A stretch of 64,000 nucleotides of DNA, taken from assembly GCF_031426495.1 (NCBI RefSeq), contig NZ_JANPLK010000085.1, positions 9,964 through 73,963 on the forward strand, written 5' to 3'. Under the pieces are notes generated by a model that was not told the DNA's origin, ran no database searches, and saw nothing but the letters and a program-made list of their open reading frames with translations. This document shows, piece after piece, positions 9,049 to 18,646 of this stretch (its first letter is position 1; each line of letters begins with the position of its first letter). The translations under genes and the position numbers were made by a program. Origin of the DNA: Gemmatimonas sp. Its GTDB lineage: Bacteria > Gemmatimonadota > Gemmatimonadetes > Gemmatimonadales > Gemmatimonadaceae.

Positions 9049-9846
9049 ATGAACGTACGATCAGTGGTTGCAGTTCTCGCGAGTGTAATACTGGGGACGA
9101 CGGCCGGAGCGCAGTCGGTACAGTTTCAGAACGGCTCGACGTTTACCACCTCGGGGATCGCCGGCTTCGCCACCACGGGTTCCATGATGACGGGGCTTCG
9201 CATCACGGCCAACTTCAGTGGAGGTAGTGTCTTCAGTGGCACGTGGGGCGACATCGGATCCTCGTCACCCGGCAACTTTGGACTCATTGACTCCAACTGG
9301 GGTCAGCTGACGCTCGGCGCCGCTCAGAACACCAACAACTTCTTTTGGCAGCTCCAAGTGACCAACCCGTTGGCGGGTACGTTGACGTCGCTCACGTTCA
9401 ACGGAGGACCAGCCGGCGTGGTGTTCGACTGCCGCTATACCGTGTCGGGATGCGACAACGTGGCCGGGAGCGGCACGGCGATCGACGGTACGCCCGGCTC
9501 AAGCGGTGCAATCTCGTTTCAGCTGTCGCCCACCAATACGTTTCCCGCTGTCGGCGTGACGGCGATCTACTCGAACCTCGTCGGCCTCACCGGTCAACCG
9601 CCGGTGGGCGATCTCTTCGAGCAGTTCACACTGCAGTTCGGCAACGGAAACGGCGCGGGTCTTTCAACGGAGTCCGGCGCGTTTCTGTACGGGGTGGATA
9701 CGGACAACGTGTTGACCGGCAGCGTGCTCGTGCCGGGCGGGCCGCCGCCCAGTACCACCGTGCCCGAGCCGTCCACCTACGCGCTAATGGCCGCCGGTCT
9801 GGCGGGCACGCTGCTCATGGCGCGTCGTCGGCGCACAGAGGCCTAG
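9049..9846 (+). CDS. PEP-CTERM sorting-domain secreted protein
   Basis: A 265-residue exported protein of unknown function. An N-terminal signal peptide (SVVAVLASVILGTTAGAQS) precedes a Gly/Ser/Thr-rich beta-type ectodomain. The C-terminus is a canonical PEP-CTERM tail: VPEPSTYALM starting at residue 238, a hydrophobic helix, then the basic cluster RRRRTEA. Such tails are recognised by exosortase, so the protein is expected to be cleaved and delivered to the cell surface or exopolysaccharide matrix. No exosortase gene is in this window. Its stop overlaps the stop of the convergent DUF481 gene. Confidence 0.88.
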   Translation: MNVRSVVAVLASVILGTTAGAQSVQFQNGSTFTTSGIAGFATTGSMMTGLRITANFSGGSVFSGTWGDIGSSSPGNFGLIDSNWGQLTLGAAQNTNNFFWQLQVTNPLAGTLTSLTFNGGPAGVVFDCRYTVSGCDNVAGSGTAIDGTPGSSGAISFQLSPTNTFPAVGVTAIYSNLVGLTGQPPVGDLFEQFTLQFGNGNGAGLSTESGAFLYGVDTDNVLTGSVLVPGGPPPSTTVPEPSTYALMAAGLAGTLLMARRRRTEA

Positions 9847-10637
9847 AAGCTCAGCGTCAACCCGCTGGAGAAGAACGTGTCGGTGGTGCGCAGCTGCACG
9901 CTGTTCCGCACCGGCGGCTCGGAGTTGTAGCGGATCACATAGCCCACCTTGAGGCCGATCTGCTTGGAGATCGGCGCCACGATCGCGCTTTCGGTGTTCA
10001 GGAAGTATGCGCTCGTGCTGTCGCCGATCGCGGGCAGATACTCGGCGGTCTGCTGTATGTAGGCGAGCTCGGTGAGTCGATGACGGAATTCCATTGCGGC
10101 GCGCGCGGCGGGGAAGGCGCGTGCCGCCTTGGCCGTGGATCCCGGCGTAAGCGTCTGTGAGAAGAAGGAACCGCCCAGCGCCACATTGAGCTTGGTCTGC
10201 TTGACGTCGACGGCGGCCACGGTCACGCCGAAGCCCTGTTGGAAGCGACTGCTGATGCCCTGCACCACGTTGCGATCGTAGCGCGACGCGACGAACAGCG
10301 CGACGCGATCGGCCACGGTGCGCTCGCCGCGCACGCCACCGTTCCAGAAGTTCGTGTTGACCTTCTCGTTCGCTTCACCGTAGAAGAACGCCAGATCCTG
10401 CACGACGGACCAACCGACCACACTGTACTTGAGCCGGTTGTTCACGTTCGTGGTCAGCGCGCTGGCATTCCCGCTGGTTTGCGAGAAGCCGAGGGAGCCA
10501 TTGACCTCCCACATCTTTTTTTTCTTCGGCGTGGTGGACTGGGCCGCAGACTGCTTGGCCGCGTCCTGTGCGTATAACGCAACGGGTGCGGCGAGGAGCA
10601 GCGTGCCGATGAACAGACGGAAGGCGGTTCTGCGCAT
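9843..10637 (-). CDS. DUF481 family outer-membrane protein
   Basis: A 264-residue protein with a signal peptide (LFIGTLLLAAPVALYAQ), a lysine-rich linker (KKKK near residue 37) and a repetitive beta-strand C-terminal part ending in LTLSF, as in outer-membrane barrels. The segments GSLGFSQTSGNASALTTN and KVGYVIRYNSEPP match the DUF481 (YdiY-like) family, whose function is poorly known. It lies directly downstream of the pirin gene with no spacer, so the two are probably cotranscribed. Whether they share a function is unknown. Confidence 0.85.
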   Translation of the reverse strand: MRRTAFRLFIGTLLLAAPVALYAQDAAKQSAAQSTTPKKKKMWEVNGSLGFSQTSGNASALTTNVNNRLKYSVVGWSVVQDLAFFYGEANEKVNTNFWNGGVRGERTVADRVALFVASRYDRNVVQGISSRFQQGFGVTVAAVDVKQTKLNVALGGSFFSQTLTPGSTAKAARAFPAARAAMEFRHRLTELAYIQQTAEYLPAIGDSTSAYFLNTESAIVAPISKQIGLKVGYVIRYNSEPPVRNSVQLRTTDTFFSSGLTLSF

Positions 10638-11543
10638 TCAGTGTTTGATGAAGGTCCCCGCTTGCAACTCGCGCATGGCGACCTGCAACTCGGCCTGCGT
10701 GTTCATCACGATAGGACCGTACCAGGCGACCGGCTCCTTGATGGGGGCGCCGGAGACCAGCAGAAAGCGAAGCCCTTGCTCGCCGGCCCGCACCACGACT
10801 TCATCGCCGCTGTCGAAGAGCACCAGCGACCGATTGCCGGACATGTCCCGCACGAGGTCGTCGTCGTTGCCCGCCGTCCGCTCCGTCAGCACGCCCATCG
10901 GGTCCGAGGCATGACGGAACGTTCCAGTCCCTTCAAAAATGTAGGCGAAGGTACTGCGATATGCGTCCACCGGCAGTGACTTCGTACGGCCCGCCGGGAC
11001 GAATACATCGAGGTAGCAGGGATCAGCAGCGATGCCGTCGACCGGGCCACGTTTGCCCCAGAATTCGCCACAGATCACGCGCACGGTGGTGCCGTCGTCA
11101 TCGATGATCTCGGCGATCGCCTCGGACTGCACATCCTGGTAGCGAGGCGCGGTCATTTTCAGCGACGAGGGCAGGTTGGCCCACAACTGGAACCCGTGCA
11201 TCCGTCCCTGGGCGTCGCCTTGTGGCATTTCGTGGTGCACGATGCCGCTGCCGGCGGTCATCCACTGCACGTCACCAGCGCCCAGCGTGCCGCGGTTGCC
11301 CAGCGAGTCGGCGTGCTCGACGTTGCCGGCGAGAACGTACGTGATGGTCTCGATGCCGCGATGTGGGTGCCACGGAAAGCCGGCCTGGTATTGCCGCGGG
11401 ACGTCGTTCCGGAAATCATCGAACAGCAGAAACGGGTCGGTTTCCGACGTTTCGCCGAACCCGAAGGCGCGGTGCAGATGCACGCCGGCGCCTTCCATGG
11501 TGGCCTGGGCCTGCACGATTCGCTTGACGGGACGGATAGACAT
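10638..11543 (-). CDS. Pirin family protein
   Basis: A 301-residue bicupin. The N-terminal cupin carries the metal-site segment GFPWHPHRGIETITYVL (His residues around 58-62) and the later HADSLGN and GSGIVHHEMP motifs typical of pirins. Family members are iron-binding proteins; some act as quercetin 2,3-dioxygenases or as redox regulators, so the precise role here is open. A sigma-70-like promoter can be read just upstream. It is followed without a gap by the DUF481 gene. Confidence 0.92.
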   Translation of the reverse strand: MSIRPVKRIVQAQATMEGAGVHLHRAFGFGETSETDPFLLFDDFRNDVPRQYQAGFPWHPHRGIETITYVLAGNVEHADSLGNRGTLGAGDVQWMTAGSGIVHHEMPQGDAQGRMHGFQLWANLPSSLKMTAPRYQDVQSEAIAEIIDDDGTTVRVICGEFWGKRGPVDGIAADPCYLDVFVPAGRTKSLPVDAYRSTFAYIFEGTGTFRHASDPMGVLTERTAGNDDDLVRDMSGNRSLVLFDSGDEVVVRAGEQGLRFLLVSGAPIKEPVAWYGPIVMNTQAELQVAMRELQAGTFIKH

Positions 11544-11572
11544 CAGACACTCTCGAGGTTGGGATGCCCTGC

Positions 11573-11600
11573 AATATATCTCAGTAATGAGCTAATGCAA
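11573..11600 (-). promoter_or_regulatory. Putative sigma-70-type promoter of the pirin-DUF481 operon
   Basis: On the minus strand, TTGCAT (weak -35) is followed after 16 nt by TATATT (-10), about 30 nt before the pirin ATG. The spacer contains the short inverted repeat CTCA-TTAC-TGAG, which could be an operator. The stretch is distinctly AT-rich in a GC-rich genome. This assignment rests on consensus matching only. Confidence 0.4.
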
Positions 11601-11608
11601 GGGTCACA

Positions 11609-13504
11609 TTAGAAGCCCAGGAGGTCTCCGCCGGAACTTATCGGGCGGGGTGGGGGCGGGGTGGGTGCCTCCCCGAAGATGTCGATGGATCGCATGGCGA
11701 CATCGATCGTGGCCAACGCGGCTTGCAGCTCGGCCTCGGTTTTCCGGATCTCCCACCGATACAGCGGGCCGGCGGTGGCCAGTACCGCGACACCGGCCAA
11801 CAGCGCGCCGGCCAGCGCCGGTCCCCCGATGGCGGCTCCAGCGAGCAACAAAGCCTTCTTGCCGATGAGCGCGCCAATGAAGCCGCCAAAAACGCCGCCG
11901 CCGCCGGCGATCAGGCTGTAGCCGGCGATGTTGGCCGTGAGCCCTTCTCGGAGGCTGACCTGAATCGTGACTTCGCAGGCCCTGGTGCTCCCCGGTGCGG
12001 CCGCCAACGTCACACGGAGCTCCGGGACGTACACGCCGTAGCGAGTCCACGTCCACTTATAGTTGCCGTCGACCATAGCCGGCAAATCGAACACTAAGAC
12101 GCCACCATCAAGAGGGTGTCCGCCCAGTGTGTCGCGAAGCGTCAGCGACCATGGGGCTGCTTGCAGTGATCGTCCCAGCACCTGAAGTACTGCGCGAGGT
12201 GCGGCGGCAAAGCGACGCGTGACAGACAGCGTGCGCTGGGTGGTGCCGAACAGACGAGTGGCAAGGGTCTCCTTCCAGCGGGGCATCGGCTGCGCACGCT
12301 GGATCGCGTTCGGCGAAGCGCGGAGTTCGTCGAGCGCTAAGGCCACGTAACGCTGCGAAATACCCGCTTCAATCGCCGCCGCCTCGACATCGCGCAGTCG
12401 GTAGGCATCTGTGGGTAATGCCGCATCAGTGCGAGAACTCTGATCGGATGCTGTCGCGCCCTCCTGCGCGTTCACTGGGGCCATCGAGGTCGCCACCAAC
12501 TGCTTGGTACCGGCGGTTGCCCGCATGCGAGACTCCAATCGGGCCGCCGCCTCCGCTTGCAGCTCCGCCGCGCGACGCCAGATGACCATGGCATCGTCGC
12601 TGGAAAGCGCGGTCTGCCCGCCTTCGTCGCGGGCGGCACTCTCGACGGCCTCAAGTGCCTTGCCCAGCGCGTCGGCCAGCTCTTCGCCGTTCGCAAAGCG
12701 ATCATCGGCCCGTTTCCGGAGGCACTGATCGATCACCGCGGCCAGAGCCGGCGGCACGGCGGGCGCCACCGATCGGAGCGACGGTGGCTCCTTGGTGGCG
12801 TGAGCGACCAAGATCGCCTGCGGCGCCGACCCTTCGAACGGCAGCCGTCCACTGAGCGCCAGAAAGCCGATACAGCCCAGCGCGTACAGGTCGCTGCGGC
12901 CGTCGAGCGGCTCCCCGCTGGCCTGTTCGGGGCTCATGAAGTGGACGGTGCCGAGGACGTACCCGTCCTGGGTCAGCGCCGGATTGAAGTCGGAGCGGGC
13001 GATGCCGAAGTCGGTCACTACTGACCGGCCGGTGCCGCGTTCGAGCAGAATGTTGTCGGGCTTCACATCACGGTGGACGATCCCGCGGGCGTGCGCGTAG
13101 GCGAGTGCCCAGGCCACTTCGCGCAGCACCCGGACCACATCGGCGGCGGGCAGGGCGCCGCGATCGCGAATCCGCTCGCCTAGCGTCTCGCCTTCCACGA
13201 ACCCCATCGCGAAGAAGGCGAAGCCGTTGATCTCGTCGGCGCGGTATACCGGCACGATGTTCGGATGCGACAGCTGCGCCGCCATCCGCGCTTCCCGCAG
13301 GAAGCGCTCTTTCGTTTCGGCGTGTTCGGCCAGCTGCGGCGGCAGCACCTTGAGCGCGACCAGCCGGTCGAGGCGCTCATCGCGGGCGAGCACCACGATG
13401 CCCATGCCGCCGCGCCCGAGCTCCCGCTGTATTTCGTATTGGCCGCGCAGGGCGGCTCGAACCGGGGCGACCTCGCCGGGGGCGGAATCAGCGTGCAATG
13501 ACAT
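11609..13504 (-). CDS. Serine/threonine protein kinase with C-terminal hydrophobic segments
   Basis: A 631-residue Hanks-type kinase. The glycine loop is GRGGMG (30-35), the catalytic Lys is at 52 (ALKVL), the catalytic loop HRDVKPDN is at 144-151, DFG is at 165-167, and an APE-like MSPEQASG follows. After the kinase domain (about 23-285) comes a roughly 230-residue region of unknown fold. Two glycine/alanine-rich hydrophobic segments near 535-585 (GVFGGFIGALIGKKALLL, then GPALAGALLAGVAVLA) could span or insert into the membrane. A Pro-rich tail ends the protein. No PASTA or other sensor repeats are seen, and the substrate is unknown. Confidence 0.92.
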   Translation of the reverse strand: MSLHADSAPGEVAPVRAALRGQYEIQRELGRGGMGIVVLARDERLDRLVALKVLPPQLAEHAETKERFLREARMAAQLSHPNIVPVYRADEINGFAFFAMGFVEGETLGERIRDRGALPAADVVRVLREVAWALAYAHARGIVHRDVKPDNILLERGTGRSVVTDFGIARSDFNPALTQDGYVLGTVHFMSPEQASGEPLDGRSDLYALGCIGFLALSGRLPFEGSAPQAILVAHATKEPPSLRSVAPAVPPALAAVIDQCLRKRADDRFANGEELADALGKALEAVESAARDEGGQTALSSDDAMVIWRRAAELQAEAAARLESRMRATAGTKQLVATSMAPVNAQEGATASDQSSRTDAALPTDAYRLRDVEAAAIEAGISQRYVALALDELRASPNAIQRAQPMPRWKETLATRLFGTTQRTLSVTRRFAAAPRAVLQVLGRSLQAAPWSLTLRDTLGGHPLDGGVLVFDLPAMVDGNYKWTWTRYGVYVPELRVTLAAAPGSTRACEVTIQVSLREGLTANIAGYSLIAGGGGVFGGFIGALIGKKALLLAGAAIGGPALAGALLAGVAVLATAGPLYRWEIRKTEAELQAALATIDVAMRSIDIFGEAPTPPPPRPISSGGDLLGF

Positions 13505-13563
13505 GTGCGGAAAATTACGTGCGCGCGCTGCCTACGGTTACAGCGGCGTGGCCGAGGGTACGG

Positions 13564-13603
13564 AAAACGGGGCGGCCGTGCGCATCGCACGATCGCCCCG
13601 TTT
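13564..13603. terminator. Bidirectional hairpin terminator
   Basis: An AAACGGGGCG / CGCCCCGTTT stem (10 bp) encloses a further GTGCG/CGCAC stem. It lies 20 nt downstream of the metalloprotease stop on the minus strand, where it is followed by a short T run. It separates that gene from the start of the kinase gene. Confidence 0.7.
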
Positions 13604-13622
13604 CACCGTTGCCGATGCCGAC

Positions 13623-16202
13623 CTACTTCTCCGTGTCGAGCATCGCCTTGATCTGGTCGCGCGCGTCCATCAGGTGCGCGCGGGTCGTACGATCCCCGGC
13701 GCGACCGACGGCCGCCGCCAGCTCACGATCGAGCGTGCGCATCTCGTCCTTGAGCAACGGGCGGAAATCGCGCGTATTCACCACCCCTTGTCCGAACAGG
13801 GCGGCCAACGCGGCGTCCTGCGGGTTCGCGGCCGGCGGTTTGATCTTGGAGGCCATCGCTTCGAGGTATGTGGCCTGCAGGCGACGACGATAGGCGTCAA
13901 TCGGTTTGCCCGAATAGATCTCGCTGAACACCCCCTTCCGCAGGTCGGAGAGCATCTCGCCCAGCGCGTAGACCTCGCTCTTATTCGTGGCGATGGCCTC
14001 GAACTCCACCATGCGCTGCAGCTTGGCGTTCTGCACCAACGACGACAAGGTGCGGGCCTGCGCACCGCTCACGCGGTTGATGTTGCCGTCCGATTCGATC
14101 TTGCGGAGGATATCCATCTTGATCATCGCGGTCGGCGTGGTGAACACCTCGTCGTTCAGAAACTTCATCGCGGCCTTCTGACGGGCGCGCGGTACCATCG
14201 TCCACACTGGTCCGCTTTGGCTGACCGCTTTCTCCTGCTTGTCGAGGCCACCGACCACACGCGTCACGTGCTGTGCTTCGGTCGCCCACTGATTGAGTAC
14301 GCCGCCGTACGTGGCGCGCAGCAGCGAGTAGTCGGCCGTCTTATCGGTCGTGGAGGCGGGCACCACCAGATCCACGATGCGACGCAGATTCTTGAAGCCC
14401 AAGCGCGTGGACTTCACCGCGTCGGCATCACCGATGGCTTCCGACTGCTCGCCGGGATCGACCTGCCCGCCGCCGTAGCGGTACCAGGGCACGGTGTCCT
14501 GCATGCGAGCCCAGCTGTCGAGCGTCGTCTTTTCGTCTTCCGGCCGTTTCGCGTTCGGGATGGGCGTGTAGCCCCACTTCACCGCGAACATGTCGTAGGG
14601 GCCGACCTTCGGCACGAGATCGCCGAGCGGGATGCCATCTTCGGGCTGCGCGACATAGTTGAACCGCGCGTAGTCCATGATCGACGGCGAATGTCCCATC
14701 TTGGCCACCCACGTCTTGCTGCGGACCGAGTCGACCGGGTACATCGAGCTGCTCTTGAAATTGTGCGGAAAGCCGAGCGTGTGGCCGACTTCGTGTGCCG
14801 CGACGAACTGCACCAGGCGTCCCATGAGCGAATCAGGGAACGGGAAGGTCTGGGCGCGCTTGTCGAGATGGCCCACCTGCGAGAAGTACCACTCGCGCTG
14901 CAGGTCCATGATGTTGTGGTACATCTGCACGTCGGCATCGATGATCTCGCCGCTGCGCGGGTCAACCGTGCTCGGTCCTACGGCATTCGCCACCGGCGAC
15001 GGGAGCCAGCGCACCATCGCGACCGACGCGTCTTCACCGGAGAAGTCGGGATCGGAGGGCACGACGCCCGCCACGATGCCCTTGGCGAATCCCGCCTGCT
15101 CGAAGGCACCCTGCCACTCTTCGATGCCGGCCTTGATCCACGGCTTGAGCCACTCGGGCGTGGCCGGGTCGACGTAGTACGTGATCGGCTTCTTCGGCAC
15201 GCACAGATTGCCGACCTTCTGATCGGAGCACTCGAGACGCCAGCGCGAGATGTACCGCCGCGGCAGCACGCGCTGCTCGGCCGAGCCGAAATCGGTCTTG
15301 TTCGGGCCGAAGTAGCCGACGCGCGCATCATTGAAGCGCGGCATCATCGGCACGTCGGGCAGACGCACGATCGAGAAGGTGTACGCTTCCGTGGTTGACT
15401 GGGCGCCGCCGATGTTGAGCCCCGGAATGGCAATACCACCACCGCCCTGTGGCGTGAACGTCTGCGTGGCCGTCACATTCACGTTGCGCGTGAAGGCCGC
15501 AAACTTCTCGATGTACGAGCGCGAGGCGTCAACGGCGGCGCGACGTCCGCCCGCGGTGAACTCCTGCACGCCGCCGGTGAACATGCGCGTCACTTCCACG
15601 ACGGCCGCGCTATCCTTGCCATAGGCTTCGACGTTGAGGGCGGCGATGATCGGATAGAACTCGATCAGCGACATCGCGCGACGCGTGGAGAGCATGCTGT
15701 CGGTCGCGACGTTGTTGTAGTTGATGTCGCGAATGAGGATGCGATTGTCGCGGCGCTCGAAGCGGATCACGCGGTCGGGACCGAGCGTGCCGTTGATGCC
15801 GATGCCGGCGGGGGTACCGGCCAGCACGGTCGTGACCACGAAATCCTTCCCGACTTCGGCCGCGGGGATCTCGAAGTACAGGCGCGATCCCACCTGATGC
15901 ACGCCGAACACGCCGGTTTTCGTCTTGGCGCGCGGCGTGATGACCGTCGCGTACGGACGCGGCACCGGGTCAGCGCCACCGCCTCCGATACCGGCGAGGC
16001 CCGCCGCGAGACCAGCAGGGAGTCCACCAGCGGGTGGCTGACCTGGGGTCGGCTGGCCCGGTGTCGGTTGACCCGGAGTCGGCGTGCCATTCTGGGCAGC
16101 GGGGCGAGCGGCAGGCGTCGGAGCGGGCGTCGGCTTCTTGGCCGGTTGACACGCGGCGAGCGCGAGCCCTGCCGCGGCCAGCGGGAGGGAGCGAAAGCGC
16201 AT
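13623..16202 (-). CDS. Zinc-dependent metalloprotease, DUF5117/DUF4953 type, lipoprotein (paralogue 1)
   Basis: An 859-residue secreted protease of the family usually annotated DUF5117-DUF4953-DUF5118. The signal peptide ends in a lipobox (GLALAACQ), predicting a membrane-anchored lipoprotein. A Pro/Gly/Gln linker with PTPGQ repeats (about residues 25-60) follows. The zinc motif HEVGHTLGFPHN starts at residue 470, with the Met-turn-like segment PSIMDYARFNYV downstream. The protein resembles a second copy in this window closely in order and motifs. The physiological substrate is unknown. It is downstream of the TonB-dependent receptor gene on the same strand, with 119 bp between them. Confidence 0.93.
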   Translation of the reverse strand: MRFRSLPLAAAGLALAACQPAKKPTPAPTPAARPAAQNGTPTPGQPTPGQPTPGQPPAGGLPAGLAAGLAGIGGGGADPVPRPYATVITPRAKTKTGVFGVHQVGSRLYFEIPAAEVGKDFVVTTVLAGTPAGIGINGTLGPDRVIRFERRDNRILIRDINYNNVATDSMLSTRRAMSLIEFYPIIAALNVEAYGKDSAAVVEVTRMFTGGVQEFTAGGRRAAVDASRSYIEKFAAFTRNVNVTATQTFTPQGGGGIAIPGLNIGGAQSTTEAYTFSIVRLPDVPMMPRFNDARVGYFGPNKTDFGSAEQRVLPRRYISRWRLECSDQKVGNLCVPKKPITYYVDPATPEWLKPWIKAGIEEWQGAFEQAGFAKGIVAGVVPSDPDFSGEDASVAMVRWLPSPVANAVGPSTVDPRSGEIIDADVQMYHNIMDLQREWYFSQVGHLDKRAQTFPFPDSLMGRLVQFVAAHEVGHTLGFPHNFKSSSMYPVDSVRSKTWVAKMGHSPSIMDYARFNYVAQPEDGIPLGDLVPKVGPYDMFAVKWGYTPIPNAKRPEDEKTTLDSWARMQDTVPWYRYGGGQVDPGEQSEAIGDADAVKSTRLGFKNLRRIVDLVVPASTTDKTADYSLLRATYGGVLNQWATEAQHVTRVVGGLDKQEKAVSQSGPVWTMVPRARQKAAMKFLNDEVFTTPTAMIKMDILRKIESDGNINRVSGAQARTLSSLVQNAKLQRMVEFEAIATNKSEVYALGEMLSDLRKGVFSEIYSGKPIDAYRRRLQATYLEAMASKIKPPAANPQDAALAALFGQGVVNTRDFRPLLKDEMRTLDRELAAAVGRAGDRTTRAHLMDARDQIKAMLDTEK

Positions 16203-16321
16203 TGGACCTGATCGGAAAAGGGAGGGCGCGCCCGCGCATTCGGCGGGCTCCCCTAGAGTCTAGGCGAGCGCTCGGCCCGTAGCGAGTCGAAGTCTCGGGT
16301 TTCCTCTTCGCGGCATGACGA

Positions 16322-18427
16322 CTAGAAGCCGCGCGACACGCCGACGCGCAGCATGCGCGGTTCGACGGGATGGACGTGCACATCCGCGACGCCAGTGCCA
16401 GCCTCGCCGGCAAGGCGCGAGGTATAGTAGTACTGGACGTCGCTGCTGCGCGCATTGGCGGCGTTCAACAGACTCGCCGTGAGTCGCGTACCACGAAACG
16501 TGGTGCCGACGCTCACGTTGAGTAGCGTCGTGGGCGTGCCGCGCACGCTATTGTCCTCGATCAGCGCACTCGATCCGAAGTGGCGAACACGCGCGATGGC
16601 GTGAACACCGGCCACGGGCTCCCACGTCGCGCCGGCCGTGATCACGCGCTCGAGCGCCCCCGGAATGCGATCGCTGTCCGGGCCCGCGTCCGCGAAGCGT
16701 GCGCGCGTGAAGGAAAGATCGCTATCGAGGGTGAGGGTGGTGGTCGGCTTCAGGTAGTTGGCCATCGTCACGCCTACCCGGCGACTGCGCCCCAGCGCCT
16801 CCGTGGTGCCGGCATCGCCCACGAACAGGAGCTCGCTGTCCAGCTGCAGCGACCAAACTGACGCCGTGGTGCGCAGCCATTCACCGGCCGACGTCCGAAG
16901 ACCGACTTCAGCGGCACGCGAGCGGACCAGCGGGTCCACCGCGTCAACGGGTGCCCCGCTGACCGGGTCAATCCGAATCGTCGTCCCGCGGGCATCGTTG
17001 CTGTGAAAGCCGAACCCCCCGCCGAGATAGAGCTCCGTTCCGGTGGTGGGGGTGAAGACCATGGACGCTTTCGGACTGGCGATGGCGGCGCTGCGTGTGC
17101 CGCTGTTTCGCGGATCGTTGCTGCGCACGCGAAATCCGTACACGTCCTGCCGCATGCCGAGCACGGTGCGCAGGCGTGGGTGCCACCGCGACTCGAGGCT
17201 GACATAACCGCCCAGACTTCCCTGGTCGATGCCGTCGCGACGCACGGTATCGCCGCGAACGCGCGCTACGCTCCGGTAGAGTCCCACGGCAATGTCGTCG
17301 CCACGGAGCTGCACACCGCTCCGCAGCAGATGGGGAATACCGGCCACAATGCCAACCGTGGTCAGTTCGGCGTTCACACCGCCCAGCGTGCGGTCGTCGG
17401 TTTGGTTGATCTGATCGCCCGCTGCGGCATTGTCGAGGAAATACGTAAAGTTCGAGAAGAGCGTCAGCGCGTGGCGCACCACAAACGCGTCAACGGTTAG
17501 CGAGCCGCGCTTCCGCGTGCGCGTCCAGGCGAGGGAGAGACTCTGCCGCTGCGCGTCACCTCCCAGCGTGGGATCGACCTGTCCAAAACGCCCGATGGCG
17601 CCCGAGGCGACTACCCGACTGGGAATCTGATCGGTGGAGTTCCATCGATTGGCGTAGCCAAGTGCCAGCAGCGAGAGCTCATTGGTCCGTCCGCGCCAGG
17701 TCCAGCGTGCCATGCCGCTGAACTTTCCCAGGCGCTGCGGCTGCTCCCATGGTCCATCGTACTGCTTTGCTTCGCCGCCAAGGAGTAACTGACTTCGGCC
17801 CTTCGTCGTCCCCGCGCCAAGTACCGTGCGTCGGTAGCCGAACGCGCCGCTCTCGAGCAACGCAACAGGCGACGCAAACGATCGCGCCAGGTGCAGCGTG
17901 GCGCCGCCGGCGCTGCCGAAGTCGCCGATCTCCGCAAACATGGGCCCAAGTTTGTACTCGAGATGATCGACGAACTCGGGGATGAGTTGATTGAGGTCGG
18001 TATAGCCGTGCCCGTGCCCGTGCGTAGGAAGGTTGAGTGGCATGGACTCGAGGCGCGTTTGAAAGTCGGTGCCGTGATCGAGATTGAATCCGCGCACGAC
18101 CATTTGATTGGCTTTGCCGTCTCCGCTGTGCTGCGTGAGGATCATGCCGGGCACGGCTTCGAGAATCTCGCCTTCACGTTGGAGCGGACGCAGCCGCAGA
18201 TCGGCGCGACCGACGCGGCCCTGAGAGGCGGTCGTCGCCACCCCGACGAGGTCGTCGGCGCGTCCCCGTACGCGCACGGTGCGCAAGGTCGTCAACGTCG
18301 ACGAGTCCGCGCGCGCCCTGACCGTTGCGCTCGTGTCGGTCTGTTGTGCCGAGAGAGCGCCAACCAGAGAGGCGGAGGCAATCGCCCCGGACAGGAGGTG
18401 ACAGCTGGCACGGGAGGTGAGGCGCAT
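16322..18427 (-). CDS. TonB-dependent outer-membrane receptor
   Basis: A 701-residue receptor for TonB-energised uptake. It has a signal peptide (HLLSGAIASASLVGALSAQ), a plug domain (about 55-190) with EAVPGMILTQHSGDGKANQ and VRGFNLDHGTDF, and a 22-strand-type barrel ending in GVSRGF. The histidine/glycine run THGHGHGYTDLN in the plug is notable and could bind metal, though this is unproven. The ATG giving MRLTSRASCH is preferred because it places the signal peptide at the N-terminus; the frame extends 38 codons further upstream. It diverges from the DUF4331/HupE operon, which suggests a shared uptake role. Confidence 0.9.
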   Translation of the reverse strand: MRLTSRASCHLLSGAIASASLVGALSAQQTDTSATVRARADSSTLTTLRTVRVRGRADDLVGVATTASQGRVGRADLRLRPLQREGEILEAVPGMILTQHSGDGKANQMVVRGFNLDHGTDFQTRLESMPLNLPTHGHGHGYTDLNQLIPEFVDHLEYKLGPMFAEIGDFGSAGGATLHLARSFASPVALLESGAFGYRRTVLGAGTTKGRSQLLLGGEAKQYDGPWEQPQRLGKFSGMARWTWRGRTNELSLLALGYANRWNSTDQIPSRVVASGAIGRFGQVDPTLGGDAQRQSLSLAWTRTRKRGSLTVDAFVVRHALTLFSNFTYFLDNAAAGDQINQTDDRTLGGVNAELTTVGIVAGIPHLLRSGVQLRGDDIAVGLYRSVARVRGDTVRRDGIDQGSLGGYVSLESRWHPRLRTVLGMRQDVYGFRVRSNDPRNSGTRSAAIASPKASMVFTPTTGTELYLGGGFGFHSNDARGTTIRIDPVSGAPVDAVDPLVRSRAAEVGLRTSAGEWLRTTASVWSLQLDSELLFVGDAGTTEALGRSRRVGVTMANYLKPTTTLTLDSDLSFTRARFADAGPDSDRIPGALERVITAGATWEPVAGVHAIARVRHFGSSALIEDNSVRGTPTTLLNVSVGTTFRGTRLTASLLNAANARSSDVQYYYTSRLAGEAGTGVADVHVHPVEPRMLRVGVSRGF

Positions 18428-18646
18428 TGATCGTTGCGTAAAAATGAAAGGGCAAGGCGTAGTACGAACCCATTGCCATACGTCGGGCACCTTCACTTGG
18501 ATGGATGGGGGTAGGGGTTCTTGCTGGCGCACCTTGTGCAATGGTGAAGAAATCCAATCCGGGGCGAGCGCCGTAGACCCTGTGTTGCCCAGTGAACGAC
18601 TGTGCCTTCTCGTTCAAATCACGCTCTCCCACACCAGGACCTCTCT

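Noticed and set aside
13227..15398. A 723-codon open frame on the plus strand
   Set aside because: It overlaps the kinase start and metalloprotease 1 in antisense and shows no recognisable protein features.
18428..18646. A riboswitch between the TonB receptor and the DUF4331 gene
   Set aside because: The 219-bp spacer was read on both strands for a cobalamin-type or other known motif, and nothing convincing was found.
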